Shown piece after piece: positions 1 to 37,200 of a stretch of 64,000 nucleotides of DNA. Both the position numbers and the translations under genes were made by a program. This DNA is from Synaphobranchus kaupii (lineage: Eukaryota; Chordata; Actinopteri; Anguilliformes; Synaphobranchidae), in NCBI GenBank assembly GCA_029718625.1, contig CM056376.1, forward strand, positions 114,628,023 through 114,692,022, given 5' to 3'. Below the pieces are notes generated by a model that saw only the letters and a program-made list of their open reading frames with translations, was not told the origin of the DNA and did no database searches. How positions within the stretch are numbered: the stretch's first letter is position 1; each line of letters starts with the position of its first letter.

Positions 1-393
1 TTTTCCCATTATTCCTCAGTCTTGACAGCCTTCGTCATCACAACTCAATGGTACAATAAAACAGAAGTCACATTTCTCTGTGTACACATGTGTGCATGTG
101 TATGTGTGTGTAGATGTGAGTGAGCATATGTGCTTGTGTGTTTGTGTGTGCATGCAGATGTGAGTGTATGTGCGTGTGTGTGTGTGTTAGTAGTTCTCTG
201 ACGGGTCTCTTGTCTCTGAGCATCAGAAAAGCAGAGTTCAGTGTGCAAACTCCCTCTTCCTGTAGAGTTCAGCGTGCAAACTTCCTCTTCCTGTTTCTCT
301 GTCGACCAAGGTCTGTGCCAGAAACATCTCGCCTTTCCTTTCCCTCCCTCTCTACTCTCTTCTATCTTTCTCCATTTTCTGTCCCTTGTGACA

Positions 394-22971
<22,578 letters not shown>

Positions 22972-23839
22972 TATGCGCGAGTTCCAGTCTTCAGGGGCGC
23001 AGGTGTGCCTCGCGAGCCTGCCCACTGCAGGTGTAGGACGTCTTTGTGTTTATAAATTGGGCCTATAACAATATTTCAAGGTGTGTATTACCACTGTGTC
23101 ACTGTATGGTTTACAACTGGTGCAGACTCAGGCGCAGAAATAATCTGTCAAAACAAAACAAGAAACAACAGAGAAATCTAGCATTAGCACACACAGGATT
23201 ACTACGGGTCCAAGGTGGAGAAATATGTTCGGTAGGGTAGAATAGGGTTGGCAGATGTGGATGTACATTAGCTGACTAACGTTAGTGCACTTGGAACTTT
23301 ATTCTGAACACGGACCATATACTAATAAACGCATAATATCACGAAGAAAACTCAGGTTAAATGACATATCCAAGTTAGTTTAAACAAGTTTAACAGCGGT
23401 CTGTAAACTAACTTAGGCCTAGAGTATGTTCGCGAACTAACGTTATCCAAGCCAGTTATTGATGGTCAGCAAACCAATACAGCCGGGGAAAAAATCAACT
23501 GATCTGACCGCATTTCGTTCACCGAAACCTTGACTGGAAGGGCGAAATGATGATACAACACACCTCTCTATTTGCAGTCACAATAGTTTGTTGCAATATG
23601 GATAACTTAGAAAAGTCACCACATTGACATTTCAATCCCTGCAGTAATAGTCTCCGCAGCAACTGACAGTTTGCGAACCAGCTAATTTTGTGTCATACAA
23701 CTGCGAGCTAGTTTCACAAAAACAGAAGACACAACAATATCGATCTATATTTACTGTTTCATTGTTATTTTAACAGCTCCAGACAAACAGAACAACACAA
23801 ATAATGAAACCAAACTAGGCATTCACCCCCAATCGCAGC

Positions 23840-23960
23840 CATAACGCGCCTTGCTCGCTCCGTAGCCATTGGCTAACATTCTGGCTCGCGGGCACTGCGT
23901 ATTCCAATTGGACAAGATCACTGGCTGGCTACGTCTATTGGTCAATCTCTCCAAGCCCGC
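23840..23960 (-). promoter_or_regulatory. Candidate rad9a promoter with clustered CCAAT boxes
   Basis: About 0.9 kb upstream of the rad9a start codon. Three ATTGG cores on the plus strand (CCAAT on the minus strand), near 23867, 23906 and 23937, sit in a stretch with several CG dinucleotides (cataacgcgcc, ggctcgcggg). Clustered CCAAT boxes without a clear TATA fit a housekeeping or cell-cycle promoter of the NF-Y type. The transcription start is not visible from sequence, and the same segment could also serve the divergent tnks1bp1-like gene. Confidence 0.4.
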
Positions 23961-24370
23961 CTCCTCACAAGTGTCTTTCGAGTTCTTTCTCATTAAGGAG
24001 TATCATCCTCCAGGGGTAACAGCGCCATCTCCCGAGCTGGAGTGTATCTCAGACTTCGGATTAGTTCCTTTTTATTAGTTCCTATGATGAGGTCGAAAGC
24101 ATACGCCTTTATTTACCACGGCAAAATCTCTATCTTAGATCACTCCCAATTTTGACTTATAAACAAATAAACGTTTAAATGAATAAAAACCGTTCAATTC
24201 TTCACCGTGATGCACATTTCCCATCTATTTCCTAATTAAATCTGGATGTAGCTTGCTGTGAAGCTGGCCATTAATTTTTAACTTGAAAAGTTAAAAGTCC
24301 ACAGTTTAATATCACCCATGGTATTCTTATATAATTCTAATAGAAAAAATGTAATCAATTGTGCACATGC

Positions 24371-24373
24371 TCA

Positions 24374-24434
<61 letters not shown>
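24371..24434. repeat. (CA)n microsatellite
   Basis: An almost uninterrupted CA run of about 30 units in the interval between the divergent rad9a and tnks1bp1-like genes. Nothing else is recognisable between 24440 and 25217 apart from GA-rich tracts at 24660-24700 and 24900-25040. Confidence 0.95.
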
Positions 24435-24436
<2 letters not shown>

Positions 24437-25217
24437 CCCATGCACATATGAATGGGACTCCATATTTGTTAGGACGCTGACGTATCAGTAAGAAAGCCCC
24501 TCCCTGATTGTAGTAATAGGAACAAAAGGAGCCCAGGCATCACTGTGACAGAACGAAGACAGGAATAAACCGGTCCAGTCTCTATTTCACATGGATTTCC
24601 TGTCAGTCGGGTTCTCTCTGTGAAATGTGAAGAATGCATCCCCTTCCATTCTTTAGTTCTGAGACAGAGACAGACAGAGAGACAGAGAGCAACAACCTTT
24701 TAATAAAGAACTCTTCCGCCACACACTCCACAACAGTCTTTCTTCTTCAGGCACACACACACTAGTGTTCTGCTGAGAGACCAGGCTGAATGCAATCTGG
24801 ACTGAGGCTGAGAGAGAAGGAGAGGGGAAGAACAGGAGACAAAGGCAGAGTGACAATGTTTCAACTTTTTTTTTTCTACCACATAGTGAACGGACAAAGA
24901 AAAGGTGCGAGAAAATGAAAGAGAAGGATAAAACTACGTAACGAGAGAGAAAGACAGCAAGAGGGAGGCAGTGAGAGAGGTGGAGGGGGAAGCAGAAGAT
25001 TTGGAGTTAAAAAAGAGATAGGAAAGAAAAAGACAGGACAGTGAAAGTGTGTTGCTATACAGATAGTTAATGGACATTACAGCAGGCGCACTGGGACACC
25101 CAGACAGTAAGGGGCACAGATCCGGGGGGTGAGGAGCACAGATACAGAGGTTGAAAGGTGTTAGCCTCCTATCCTGTCCAGTCAACTCCACGCTCCAGCC
25201 ACCTTTAGTTCTTCTAA

Positions 25218-28200
25218 ATGTCTCAAACAACCGTGGGCACGGACACACAGTCTCTGCTTCTCTCCATGCTGCAGAGGATGGAGATCAAGTCCTCTTCGTC
25301 TTCCTCCTTCCCCATCGAGAACTATCTGGATGGACGGCAGTCACTACAGCCACGGGCAGCTGCACAGGGAGGTGACAGGGGTGTGCATCGTCCCATTCTG
25401 AAATGGGGCAGGGGCAGACCGGACAACATAGGGGAGCGGAGCATGACCCTCTTTCACCCCACCCCGGCTGGGAGGGGTCAGAAAAACGGGGATTCTGAGG
25501 ATGATTTGGGGATTTTGGGTAATTTTGGGGGTTCTGTCCCCTTGGGTGCGTGCTGGGACCCCAATAGCAGTATCTCCAGGTGGGGGAAGAGACAAACGCT
25601 CCCTCCTCATGCCCCACTGGATGTACTTGTTCAAAATTGCCAACCAGGCAACGAAAATCAGACATCTGAGACCTTCCCCACACAGGGCCCTGTCCTGACC
25701 CCTCTTTGTGCACGTCTTGGGAACAGTGTCCCATCCATGATGTGGCATCACCATCCCGAAAGGGCTGCTCAGCACAAACTCACCCATTTGGTGGATGACA
25801 AGGCCAGACAGGACATGGGGTGGTCACGGGGAACTTCAGTTATTTGGGGAGACCCAGTGCAAATGTCTCCTTGGGCAAGGGGGACGCGACCCCTACCTGA
25901 TTTGGAACAGAAAGGGGTCAGTGAGGGGGGAAAGATCATCTCTCCTGGCCCACGCAGGAATATTCCACAACAAGACTCTACAGGTGCCAGCAACCTGACT
26001 GAACCTGTGGAAAGGAGCAAAACAGGGCGTCCCTTAAATCCTCTGTGGGAGTCAGATGCCTCCCAGGATGAGAGCGCAGCCAGTGACCCCATCACGCCAC
26101 GTCCAGCTCAGAAAGAGGGCAGGAATCTTACCGCCGCCACAGACGTTCCAAACCCAGGCTTCGATTTGGGAACTTGCAACGTGGTCGCCATGGGAAATCG
26201 CGATTCCATAATCTCAGCTCAGACCCTGGGCCAGGACGCAGTTGCCGGATTCCCCCCGCTGGGCCCGGACTCTAGCTGGGGTAAGAAGGGGGATTATGGG
26301 GGCACTCCTGACATTGTGGGACAAGCCGCCCCCCTGGAAACCCTTGCGCCTCACCAGAAAGTGGAAAACACGCCGTCCAGAAAGAAGAGACGAGCCACAG
26401 AGCGGAGAACAGGGAGATGGACTGAGAGAATAAAGGAGAGGTGGAGGGACAGGCGCACGAGTTTGGGGAAAAGCAGGATGGGGCAGAGGACTGTGGAGGG
26501 TGGAACAGATGAGATGAGAAGCAGAGAGGAGGAGAGAGAGGAGCCGCAGGTGAGTGTGATATTGCCGTTTTTCTCTGGATTTCCTGTGGACTCTGCGCTT
26601 ATGATTTATACTCACATAAACATCTCCCCAATTTCTCACAGCAGTGCTGTGATTTAAAGTGAAGTATTTTTCACCCATTCAACAGCCTCTATGTATTCTG
26701 TAACCTATTTGCAGCTGCTACTTTTGCGTTACTGTACACACACACACACACACACACATAAGTACACACACATGCATTAACACACACTCACACAAAACAA
26801 ATTAACTTGCATTTTATTTAACAGTCAAGTCATCCAACCTGGCGTCGAATCATGGGTAAAAATGTCAGTGACGCACCCACTAAGGAGGAGGAGCTTACAT
26901 TTCAGTCACCAATTAGAGAGTGGCAAAACAAAGCCACTCCCACACAGTCAGAAGGGACGACGAAAGGAAGTCACATGAGGTAAGACAAAAGGTTTCTAAT
27001 TATCTACCAACCAAGGTCTCTCTCTGCCTCTGGTCTGTCAGGAACGCAGAGCTGACATTCTTTAAGAAGTTGTCATAGCAAATTCATAAATTCACATCTA
27101 TCTCATGCAAACAATTAGTTTTGGCCATTGCTGTAATTAAACCTCTTCCTCATGACAACATTCTCTTCATTTATTCAGTGCATACATGCAGTATGCCTAT
27201 CAGACTTTCAGGCTACCCTTTATAGTATAATTATATAAGCATGTGGGGTAAAAGACCTACAGCACTAGCCACTTTATTTAAAATGTGCCTTTACCCCAGT
27301 CTGTGTCCCCCTGACCCCTCTCTCTAAGTTGATTGCACACACATGTTCTTTACACAGTGTTGCCAAAGATTTCTTTCCCAAAAAATATTTCTCAAATAGT
27401 CCCATATAAATTTTCCAAGACTTTCCTCTTTAAACGTTCTGTTAAAATGTATCATTGCCTCCCTTATATTTTGACTCTAAGACTTCAAAATCCCGTGACT
27501 CACTCAAATTCCCTACAACTGGGGTATTTACCAGTCTGGCAACCTTGGCCATACACACTTTAACAACCAGATGATCTTAGCATTATGTTCTGGGAGTGCA
27601 TTCTGCTGGACTTTAGGTCCTATAGTTTTCTTTATTTATTTTATTCTCCCTTAATTTAACCAGGTAGGTCAAATGAGAACTCAATTCTCATTTACAATGA
27701 TGACCTGGAAAATCAAGGTTGGTAGGAAATGTAGGGGTTTGTGTAGCCAATCAGATGTGTCTCCAGTTTGAAGATACTGTGGTAAAAACACCACTCTTGT
27801 TGCCATTCATCTGTCACAGTTTGCGAGGGAGGGAGGGAGTGATGCTAATCGTATCTTGCTACCTCCTTTTTCCTCTGCTCTGCTGTTTTCCTGCTAATGC
27901 GAGAGACTGGATTAGTTACACATGTATTGGTTTCTGATACAAAAGAAATGCCCTTTTTATCTCAAACGTTTTTAGAGAAGTTTTATTATTCCCATGTTCT
28001 ATCTCCAGATAATAATACATGTTCCCTCTGTGGTGCATTTCTGTTGATAAACATGGCCTCATGCCATTTTGCTGAAACTGTTTTTAACCCTCATGTTGAA
28101 ATTTTATGACGCCTTTTATGTTTGGGGTCAAATTGACCCCAAAAGTTGAAACTGTAGAAATAGAAAACTTTCTGTCACCTTTTGTGTATCTCCCAATTGA

Positions 28201-31200
28201 CTAGCTTCCTATCCCTAAATATAAAAAATCTGTGATGAAACATCTAATTTTAGAGCCAGAGGTAAGCTAATGTTTGTGAAGTTTAAAGCCTGTATGGGAA
28301 TATGCCACCAGAATGTATTTTTATTTGTTTTGCTGGTGGCTACAACTGAAGTTCACTCACGGGAAAATAAAAGTTATTCTATTCTATTCTATCACCCACA
28401 AAAAAGTCAGAGGTAAAAAATAAAAAACGTATATTAATACATTATATATACACTGCCTGGCCAAAAAAAAAGTCCCCGTTGCACCCGTCATACATAGTGC
28501 CCACTGTACAAGCCTCTGGAGGCAGTGATATGATCTGGGGTTGCTTCAATTGGTCAGGTCTAGGCTCAGCAACGTTATGCAGCAATAAAATGAAGTCCAT
28601 CAATGGGCATATTCCAGGACGACAATGCCAAGATTCAAATTGTGAAAGAGTGGTTCAGGGAGCATGAGGAGCCATTTTCACACATGAATTGGCCACCAGG
28701 TCCTGAGCTTAACCCCATTGAAAGTCTTTGGATGTGCTGGAAAAGACTTTACGGAGTGGTTTGACTCTCCCATCGTAAATACAAGATCTCAAGCAAAAAT
28801 TTATGCAACTCTGGATGGAAATAAATGTTGTGATGTTGCATAAGGTTGTCAAAACAATGCCACAACAAATGTGCGCCGTAATCAAAGCTAAAGGCGATGC
28901 AACTAACTATTAGAGTGTGCGACTTTTTTTTTGACCAGGCAGTGTATGTCTGTGCATTTTATACAACTACCCCACAAATTACCCCAACACCTTTGTATAC
29001 AAAGTTGGTTCAGGACTTTTGAAAACATAGCATTATGTTTATTCAGTATTTACTATTTAATCCCAACAAATTAGGAAAAATAATATAGTGTCAAAATAAA
29101 AAAAATAAGGTGAACTGGTTTTTAAGGAGTCAAACACTGAATCAGGTCAAATTGACCTCGAACATAATATGAGGGTTAAGTAAGAGTTTAAGTGAAATCT
29201 TTGAAAGAATATACAGTGTGTATACGTATATATATATACGGTATATACTAGGCACTAGTGATGAGAGGGCTCAGGTTGAGCTATTTACTGTCAATGACTC
29301 TTTAATTCTAAACCAATGAACAATCTGTCAATCTATTAACCAATCAAAACAAGATATTTAATTGGTTAAAGTGATTGACAGTGTATTGTGTGGAAGTAAG
29401 TCCTTTGACTCCCTCCTCGTTAAGTTCAATTTGAGATGGGTTTTTCGAGTGGAAGAATACTCAAGATAAAGATGAAGGAAATAGCAGAAGTATAATCTTT
29501 ATTAAATGGTCAAATGTTGATTCAACATGGGAAAACCACAAACCTACGCAGAGGATTCAGAATTCCCCGAACAATAACAAACATTAGTTTTTACAATATC
29601 ATAACTCCTCCTTTACGTTGCTAATACACCAATGATATGTGGTAACACCTTTTCATAATATCTTATTTTATCCAATAACAAATTAGGCACAACATTAATA
29701 TGTTATATGACCTGTTCTTACCCTATGCGCTTGAGGGCACTCTTGATCTATCAAATAAAATTGTTTGTGAACTCTCCTCCCACCTGTTCGGTCAGCACGA
29801 TCTATAAGTACAACTCCTGCTTTGTTATGGAACACAGGAGGAAAACATTCCTGTTTTGACTGGTGTGCTAGATGCCCTCGTCCTTGCTGACAGAGAACTA
29901 TCCTGCACCCTCTCACAACCCCCCATCTCAGTACTTTTCCACTAGATCTTGACTGTATTATTTAATTATTTATATATTTGCATATGAGGCTTTCTTGGGC
30001 CTACGGCTTACTTCCACATTCCCCCCTTTGAGACCCTTCGGTCTCACACTCTCTTGTTGATACTTCGCCTGGTGGTGGAGTTATGTTATGACATTAGTGT
30101 TGTATGATAAAAATAAACATTTGTAGTTGATTAGTTTCATGCATAATTTACCTAAGTTAATATTTCCTCTAATTAACAATTAACAGATGATCTCTCAAAC
30201 AGTAAATAAGTAAATAATAAAGAATATCAAAAAGTTAATCAAAAATATCAAAAATTTAATCAAAAGTATCAAAAGTTAATTAAAAATATCAAAAATTTAA
30301 TCAAAAATATCAAAGAGCTACTGTATTTAATGATTTTTAATGATCATCTAATTTTGATTCGCTATAATTATACAAAGATTATATAAAAAGAATTGGATTA
30401 TACTTGTAATGTCGTCTTCCTCTTCTTAGGAGCCCATATTCTAAGAAACCTGAGGAGAGGTTACTAGCACTTCACTCAGGCGTCTCCTACCTTCTTCGCC
30501 CTTTTCCTTAATCTATTTATGTGTCTGTTGTATCTATCCTAAGGGCCTTTAGTCAGTTGGGGCTTTATTATGTCCCCTTTGAGTTGTTCTTTTCTTCATG
30601 TAGTCAGTGTATGTAATATGTGTGGTCAAAAAGTGTCAAATTATTATTGTTTTTTTAAAATTTATTTAAAAGTTTTTAGAACCATTGTCGCTGCTCAGGG
30701 TCTGACAGACCCCGAATCTGGGGAAAATTTATCTTGCCAAGGCTTTAGCTACTGATATCATGCTAGTATAAACCAATGTTTCTGTATTTCTCTCATCATC
30801 TCCCCCCTTGCAGAGTGGCCAACACCATGGGCAGCTCTGCAAATGACCTCTATTACTGCGCTTGGTGCAATTGCTTCCGTCCACAAAAAAACACGTGGTC
30901 CGGAGCCATCAGTGGTTCTTGGTGTAGGTCTTCTCTTGCTCTTGCTTCTGCTTCCACCATTCTTTCACATTCATGTGGTTGGCCTTCTTCTGGGGTCATC
31001 ATTAATTCCGCTGGGTTCACAGCTTTGCATCTGATAATGGTCAATCCTGGCTGTGTGAGTAGGATCTTGTATCCTGATACTCTCCGATAAGTTAGGGACG
31101 ATTTCCCTCTACTGAGTAGTGCTTCTACTGCATGTGACACATACACTTCATGCCCTGCCATTATTGGCGTTGCTTGCCTTCTCTACTGCAAAGGCGGATG

Positions 31201-34200
31201 CTGCCAGCCCTTTCTCTGGAGTCCTCTTTTTGCAGTACCCCGTCATTCCTAAGAATCTCTGCATTTCTTTCACCGTTCTCGGTCTGGGCACCTTCGTAAT
31301 TGCTTCAATTCGTTCTGCTGAAATACTTTTGCTCCCTTCCTTAAGAGTATGACCCAGGTATTGCACATGTTCTTGACAAAACTGTAACTTTGACTTGGAT
31401 ACTTTGTGGCCTTTTAGTGTCAGTTCTTGTAACAGTTTCTTACTGTCCTCTTTGCATGCGGTCATACTTGGGCTGCATAGGAGAAGGTCGTCCACGTACT
31501 GGATGAGAGTGCTTCCCCCCTTTGGCGCAAAGTCCGCTAGGTCATTTCTGACCATCTGATTGAATAGGCTAGGGGATTCTACATATCTTTGAGGCAGTCT
31601 CTGATAAGTGTACTGTTGCCCCCTGTATCTATTAAAAAGTTGCATGTTTTCCCTCTTATGAGAATATCAATTTGTGGTTAATTTGTGGCACAGCTGGATG
31701 TTATAGATATAGATTTCCTTTGCTTCGCACTCTCCCTCTGCTCCTAGGGGTGTAGGATTCTCAAGGCATCCCTATTGAAGGGGATTCTGTTAGGGACTCA
31801 TTCCCCATTGTTGTTGTGGCTGTTGTGGCTGCTGTGGCTGCTCATACATGTTTTGCTGTGGGATCATCGCTATCTGGTTCTCGGGTCCTTGATATGATGG
31901 CATTGGCGGGTACGATGGCCACCACCCAGGGTTTGCTCCTTGGTTCATGTGGCCTCTTGATTGGAATCCTCTTCCTCTTCCTTTGTGACAGTTCCTGGCC
32001 CAGTGTCCCATCTTTCCGCATCTCCAGCAGTCTTTTTGCTGCCACTGGCCCTGGTTCGTCCATGGCCTTTGGAAATTTGGTCCAGCCCATTCGATGGATG
32101 GGCCCTGTCCTCCTTGGACTTGTTGTGGGGGGGGTTCCTGTATCTGCTGGGTTATCATTGTAGGATATCTAATATTTCCCCCCTTCTCTCTATCTCTGTC
32201 TCTCTCTCTCATTCTCAACCCCCCATCAAAGATAAGCCAGTCTGTCATAAATGACCCCTCTCCCCCCCCTCCCCCACACCTTAACCCAATCAGGACAGGG
32301 ATGGTCTTCCTGTGGAGGTATTTTATGAGTGTACCGCAGAAAAAGAAGTTAGTCAATTGTGGAGTTTGTGTGAAGAAGTCATTCTTTTTGGTTCCTCGTG
32401 CGTTTCCTTTTGTTCCTGTTCCGCTGGAGGGTAAATAATTTGACAATTTTTGGCTTATCTCTCTCTTTTCTGGTATATTTCCTAATTAATGTCTGGTTTA
32501 ATGTCTTCACTTTTGTGAATTATAAGTAGTCAGCCTACAATCCTTCGTGAATGTATGATTCCCAGTCATTATTCTAATTGAATGTTTTCATTTAATAAAA
32601 TTACTTAATCTCAAGACCTGATTTAGACTTTGTTTTGGCTTGTTAGTTGATCCACCAGGTTACTGTTCGACTTACCTATTAACGAATTTGGCGATTTAAT
32701 TGATGATTGTAATTTTTAATAATAATAATTAAATTAAATCACGTAAAAGTTATTTTGAATGTAGGTTAAGTGAGGGGTTCTAGCACGCAATATCGCTTGT
32801 GTTCAGTATTCAGAGTGCCGAACGTTTTAACAAGGGTATTGACTGTTGGAACCACTGGATTCAGAAAATACACATTTTACCTAGTCCTCACTTACCCGAC
32901 ATAATTGGAGGTTCCACCGAGATAGGTTGTCCTATAGCATACTAAATTTTGCTATTGAGTAAACTGCGGTAAACTCTGAGACAAGTTCAAATCTTTTTCT
33001 AATCGACTGGTCTTAGATTTATTGATTTTATTTTTAAAAAATAATAATTTTTTTATATTATTATGGCATACCAGAAAAAGAGAGAGATGCCTCATTTACC
33101 CTCCACTGCTGGCCTACCAGCATTCCCTGGCCAGTCAAGGCTGGATCAGCAGTGGTATCTCATGTTATCAGAACGGCAATATTTGATAGCCCAGTGCCCA
33201 AAATTTGCAGAACAGCTCAAGGCAATGGACCAGCTGAAGGAGGAGGCCCTTTACAACCTGCGGACTGAGTATTTGGACTATCTGATTTCTCCAGATAGTG
33301 ATGAAACCAAGCGCAAGATTGTCCAAGGGATAAGGTCGTACCTAGAGAAAAGACAACATTTTCTCTACCTCTGGCGGTCAAAGCAGGCATGGGAGGAGGT
33401 AAACCAAATGTGGAAACTGGCTTGGGAAAAGCACCACTCTAAGTCAGGAGTTACTGCCAAACCAGTTTCTTCTGTGGCAGTCCAGCCCGCGCTGGAAGGA
33501 GCAGTGCATGGCGCCATTCCAGTCATAACCCAGGCACCACCCCCCACCGAGGACAATACAGCACTCTCCATTGACTCATCCCCACCCCCTTCAGGCTTGG
33601 ACAATTCTGTGGATTTTGTCACCTCCACAGACAATGTAGCCGCCCCCCTGGTGAGCCCCCCTTCCCTGGAGGAATTTGGGGGAAACAGCTCGGTGTCTTG
33701 TATCACACCAGCCACCACAGAGGATGTGACCCCACAGGACGTGGAATCCGCTGCTGCAGTCCTCTCAGCTGAGCCAGGTGAGGAGACCGTCAAACCCCTG
33801 GAGGCAGAACCTGCAACTGCAGACACAGCAGCCCAGCCTGGTGAGGAGACCGTCGAACCCCTGGAGGCAGAACCTGCAACTGCAGACACAGCAGCCCAGC
33901 CTGGTGAGGAGACCGTCGAACCCCTGGAGGCAGAACCTGCTACCGCAGACACAGCAGCCCAGCCTGGTGAGGAGACCGTCGAACCCCTGGAGGCAGAACC
34001 TGCTACTGCAGACACAGCAGCCCAGCCTGGTGAGGAGACCGTCGAACCCCTGGGGGCAGAACCTGCTACTGCAGACGCAGCAGCCCAGCCTGGTGAGGAG
34101 ACCATTGAACCGCAGGACGCGGAACCGGCTTCTACAGGCCCATCAGCCCTGCCAGGTGGAGAGGTCTACGCACCCCAGCAGGTGGAGTCAGCCCCCACAG

Positions 34201-37200
34201 ACCAGTCCCCCCAGGCCGAGGACCCCACCCCACCCCTTGTGGACTTTTCTTCCCCTCCTGCTGCTTCCCCTCCTGCTGAATCCGGGGAACCTCTGTCTGC
34301 TGCACAGACAGAAGGGGTGTGCTCTGTGGACTCCCCCACTTCCACAGTTCCTGTGATGGAGGAGATAGGGGGACTTCTGCGAAAGTCTCGCTCCCCTATC
34401 AGAGCTGTAAAGAGACCCCGGGAGAAACGGAGCAGGAAGCCAACCCCCGGCCGTTTTACGACTCCTCTGGCCCTCAAAGTCTCCGCCAGAGTGTTGCCGT
34501 GCATTCCAAAGCAAGATGGAAGCAGCCAAGTTGGAACAACAGCTTCCCACAACCTTATCTCTCTACCCCCGAGCCACGCCTGCAAACTTCGCACACACAC
34601 GTCATCCAGGGAAAGTGCAAGACCCCCTTTCCGACGTCAGAAGTGTTCAGAGAGCAGTGATGGACTGGATGCCTACGAGCGACGATCAGCCCAGCTGCCC
34701 AGAGAGGGAACCAAAGCCAAACCTGGCATAGACCCCTGGACAGAGATGAGACGGGCGTGGTTAAGGGGCATCCACGTGCGGAAGAAGCAAGATGACAGGA
34801 TGCCTCCTGTCATCCCGGTTTGCTGAACGCTGTGGCCCTCCGCAGCCAAAGGACTGCCAGTAACCACACTGGGGTTCTAGGAGGTAAAACTGGCACTCTG
34901 CCTGCCCCTGCCCCCCCCCCCCCTCACCACCCCCCCACATCCCTACCACCACCTTTTAACATAAGACAATGCCCATGTTTTTAAGTCCCTTTTTTAAAGT
35001 GTAGGTGCCCCCTCCAATGCTGTTCCTGGGCACTTGTGGACAAGTCTGCCCTATTCAGGTGATTATTTGGACTGGCAATCTTGTGGATAGTAAATCCTGT
35101 CCGTAAGGTTCCCCTGAATGGACTAAGTGCTTATAACATGCAGTGTTCCCCTCTTCACATGTTGCTGTGAGTGATAAGGCCTAAACCCTCAAGTCCCACA
35201 GTCTTCTCCTGCCACTCCCCGAAGGACCCCCAGAGGCACAAGTGCAACCGGACCCATACCCTGCCACGGGAAGCTAGCCTAAGCGACTGCCGTCAGCAGT
35301 CCACCCAACTGGACCCGAGCTCAAGGAGCCAAAACGGATTCCGACAGGGAAAGAGGTGCTTCCCCGCCCGTCAGTAGAGAGGTCTTGACCGCACTTTTCC
35401 GCCTGTGGATCGTCCAGCTGCCTGTCACAGGAGACAGAGCCCCCCGCACGCTGTGCAGAATTGGTAGAGACACTGTCAAATTAGGCCGCCTTTCACTCAC
35501 ACAGTTACAACATTAAGGGGAATAAGCACTGCATGTTATCCAAGGAAGTCCAGGGAGCCTCTTCCCTTGCCAGTCCAGATACCCTGACACTGGAGAAGGA
35601 ATTGACTGAACCAAGGTGCCATGACAGCAGTGAAAAAAAATAAAAAAATAAATGTCTGCACCACACCGGATCATCACAATGGGACTAGTAAACTGGACAT
35701 GGACTAATTGTTTTAAAGATGGTTAGTGAACCATTAGGACACTTGTTTTCATGCAGCTATCATTGTACAATGATATAATGTCCAAATGTGTGGTTGTTAT
35801 GATGATGGAACGATAGGCTCTTAGCAGCTGCATGCACCTATCGTTCCAAGAGAGGGAATGACGGGATGTTGCCTAATGTCTTTTGCTCTTTCTCTCTCTC
35901 TCTCCCTCTCTCTGTCTCTCTCTCTCGGCCTCTCTCTCTCTGCCTCTCTCTGCCCCCCCCCCCCCCCCCCATCCATCCCTACCACCACCTTTTAACCTAA
36001 TACCATGCCCATGTTGTGTTTAAGTCCCTTTTATAGAGTGTAGGTGCCCCGCCAAATACTGTTCATAGACACTTCTGGACAAGTCAGCCCTATTCATGTG
36101 ATTATTTAGACTGGCAATCCCGTGGAAGGTAAACCCTGTCCGTAAGGTTCCCCGGCATGGACTGACAGTGGTCATAACATGCAGTGCTATCATTAATTGT
36201 TCCGGTCTTCGCTATGAGTGTTAATGCCTAAGCCCTCAACTCCCACAGTCTTCTCCTGCCATTCCCTAAAGGACACCCACAGACACAAGTGCAAACAAGT
36301 GCAACCGGTCCCACACCCTGCCGCGGGAAGCTAGCCTAAGCAACTGCCGTCAGCAGTCCACCCAATTGGATCCAGGCTAAAGGAGCCAAAATGGATTCCG
36401 ACAGGGAAAGAGGAGCTTCCCCGCCTGTCAGAAGAGAGGCCCTGACTGCACTTTGCCACCTGTGGATCGTCCAGCTTCCTGTCACAGGAGACAGAGCCCC
36501 CGCACGCCGTGCACAACTGGTAGAGACACTGTGGAGTAGGTTGCATTTCACTCACGCAATTGCAACACTAATGGAAAAAGCACTGCATGTTACCCAAGTC
36601 CAGGGAACTTCTGGTCCCTTGCCAGTCTAGATACCCGGACACTGGAGAAGGAAGAGACTGAACCAGGGTGTCATAACAGCAGCGACACAAAAGAGTGTCT
36701 AATAGAGATATGACTCTAGATCACAAAGGGACTATTAAACTGGGCATGGACTAAATGTTTTAAAAATGGTTGGTGAACCATTTGGACAGTTGTTTTTGTT
36801 GTTAGCAGGTAACTGCATCTTCAATGTCCAAATGTGTAATGTGATTCCTATTTGGTGATGTAAGAATAGGTTTTTAGCAGGTGCATGCACCTATTCTTAC
36901 AAGAGAGGGATGTAGGATATCTAATATTTCCCCCCTTCTCTCTATCTCTGTCTCTCTCTCTCATTCTCAACCCCCCATCAAAGATAAGCCAGTCTGTCAT
37001 AAATGACCCCTCTCCCCCCCCTCCCCCACACCTTAACCCAATCAGGACAGGGATGGTCTTCCTGTGGAGGTATTTTATGAGTGTACCGCAGAAAAAGAAG
37101 TTAGTCAATTGTGGAGTTTGTGTGAAGAAGTCATTCTTTTTGGTTCCTCGTGCGTTTCCTTTTGTTCCTGTTCCGCTGGAGGGTAAATAATTTGACAATT

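Noticed and set aside
25285..26678. Minus-strand frames of 108-154 codons opposite the first tnks1bp1-like exon
   Set aside because: Shadow frames of a GC-rich exon; the plus strand has the donor site and in-phase downstream exons.
32159..32446. N-terminal extension of the ERV gag frame
   Set aside because: It reads through the nested element's LTR; the same peptide appears in the other LTR at 36911-37198, so it is a fusion artefact.
33365..34600. Minus-strand frames of up to 246 codons opposite the 587-codon ORF
   Set aside because: The 63-bp repeat lacks stops on both strands; the plus-strand frame is longer, starts just after the primer site and fits the element's orientation.
33063..34826. 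The 587-codon ORF as an ordinary host exon
   Set aside because: It lies between a primer binding site and a purine tract bounded by matching LTRs and target duplications, so it belongs to the mobile element.
35806..36901. Hairpins as intrinsic terminators
   Set aside because: No T-run follows and rho-independent termination does not apply in a eukaryote; duplication and covariation point to an element function.
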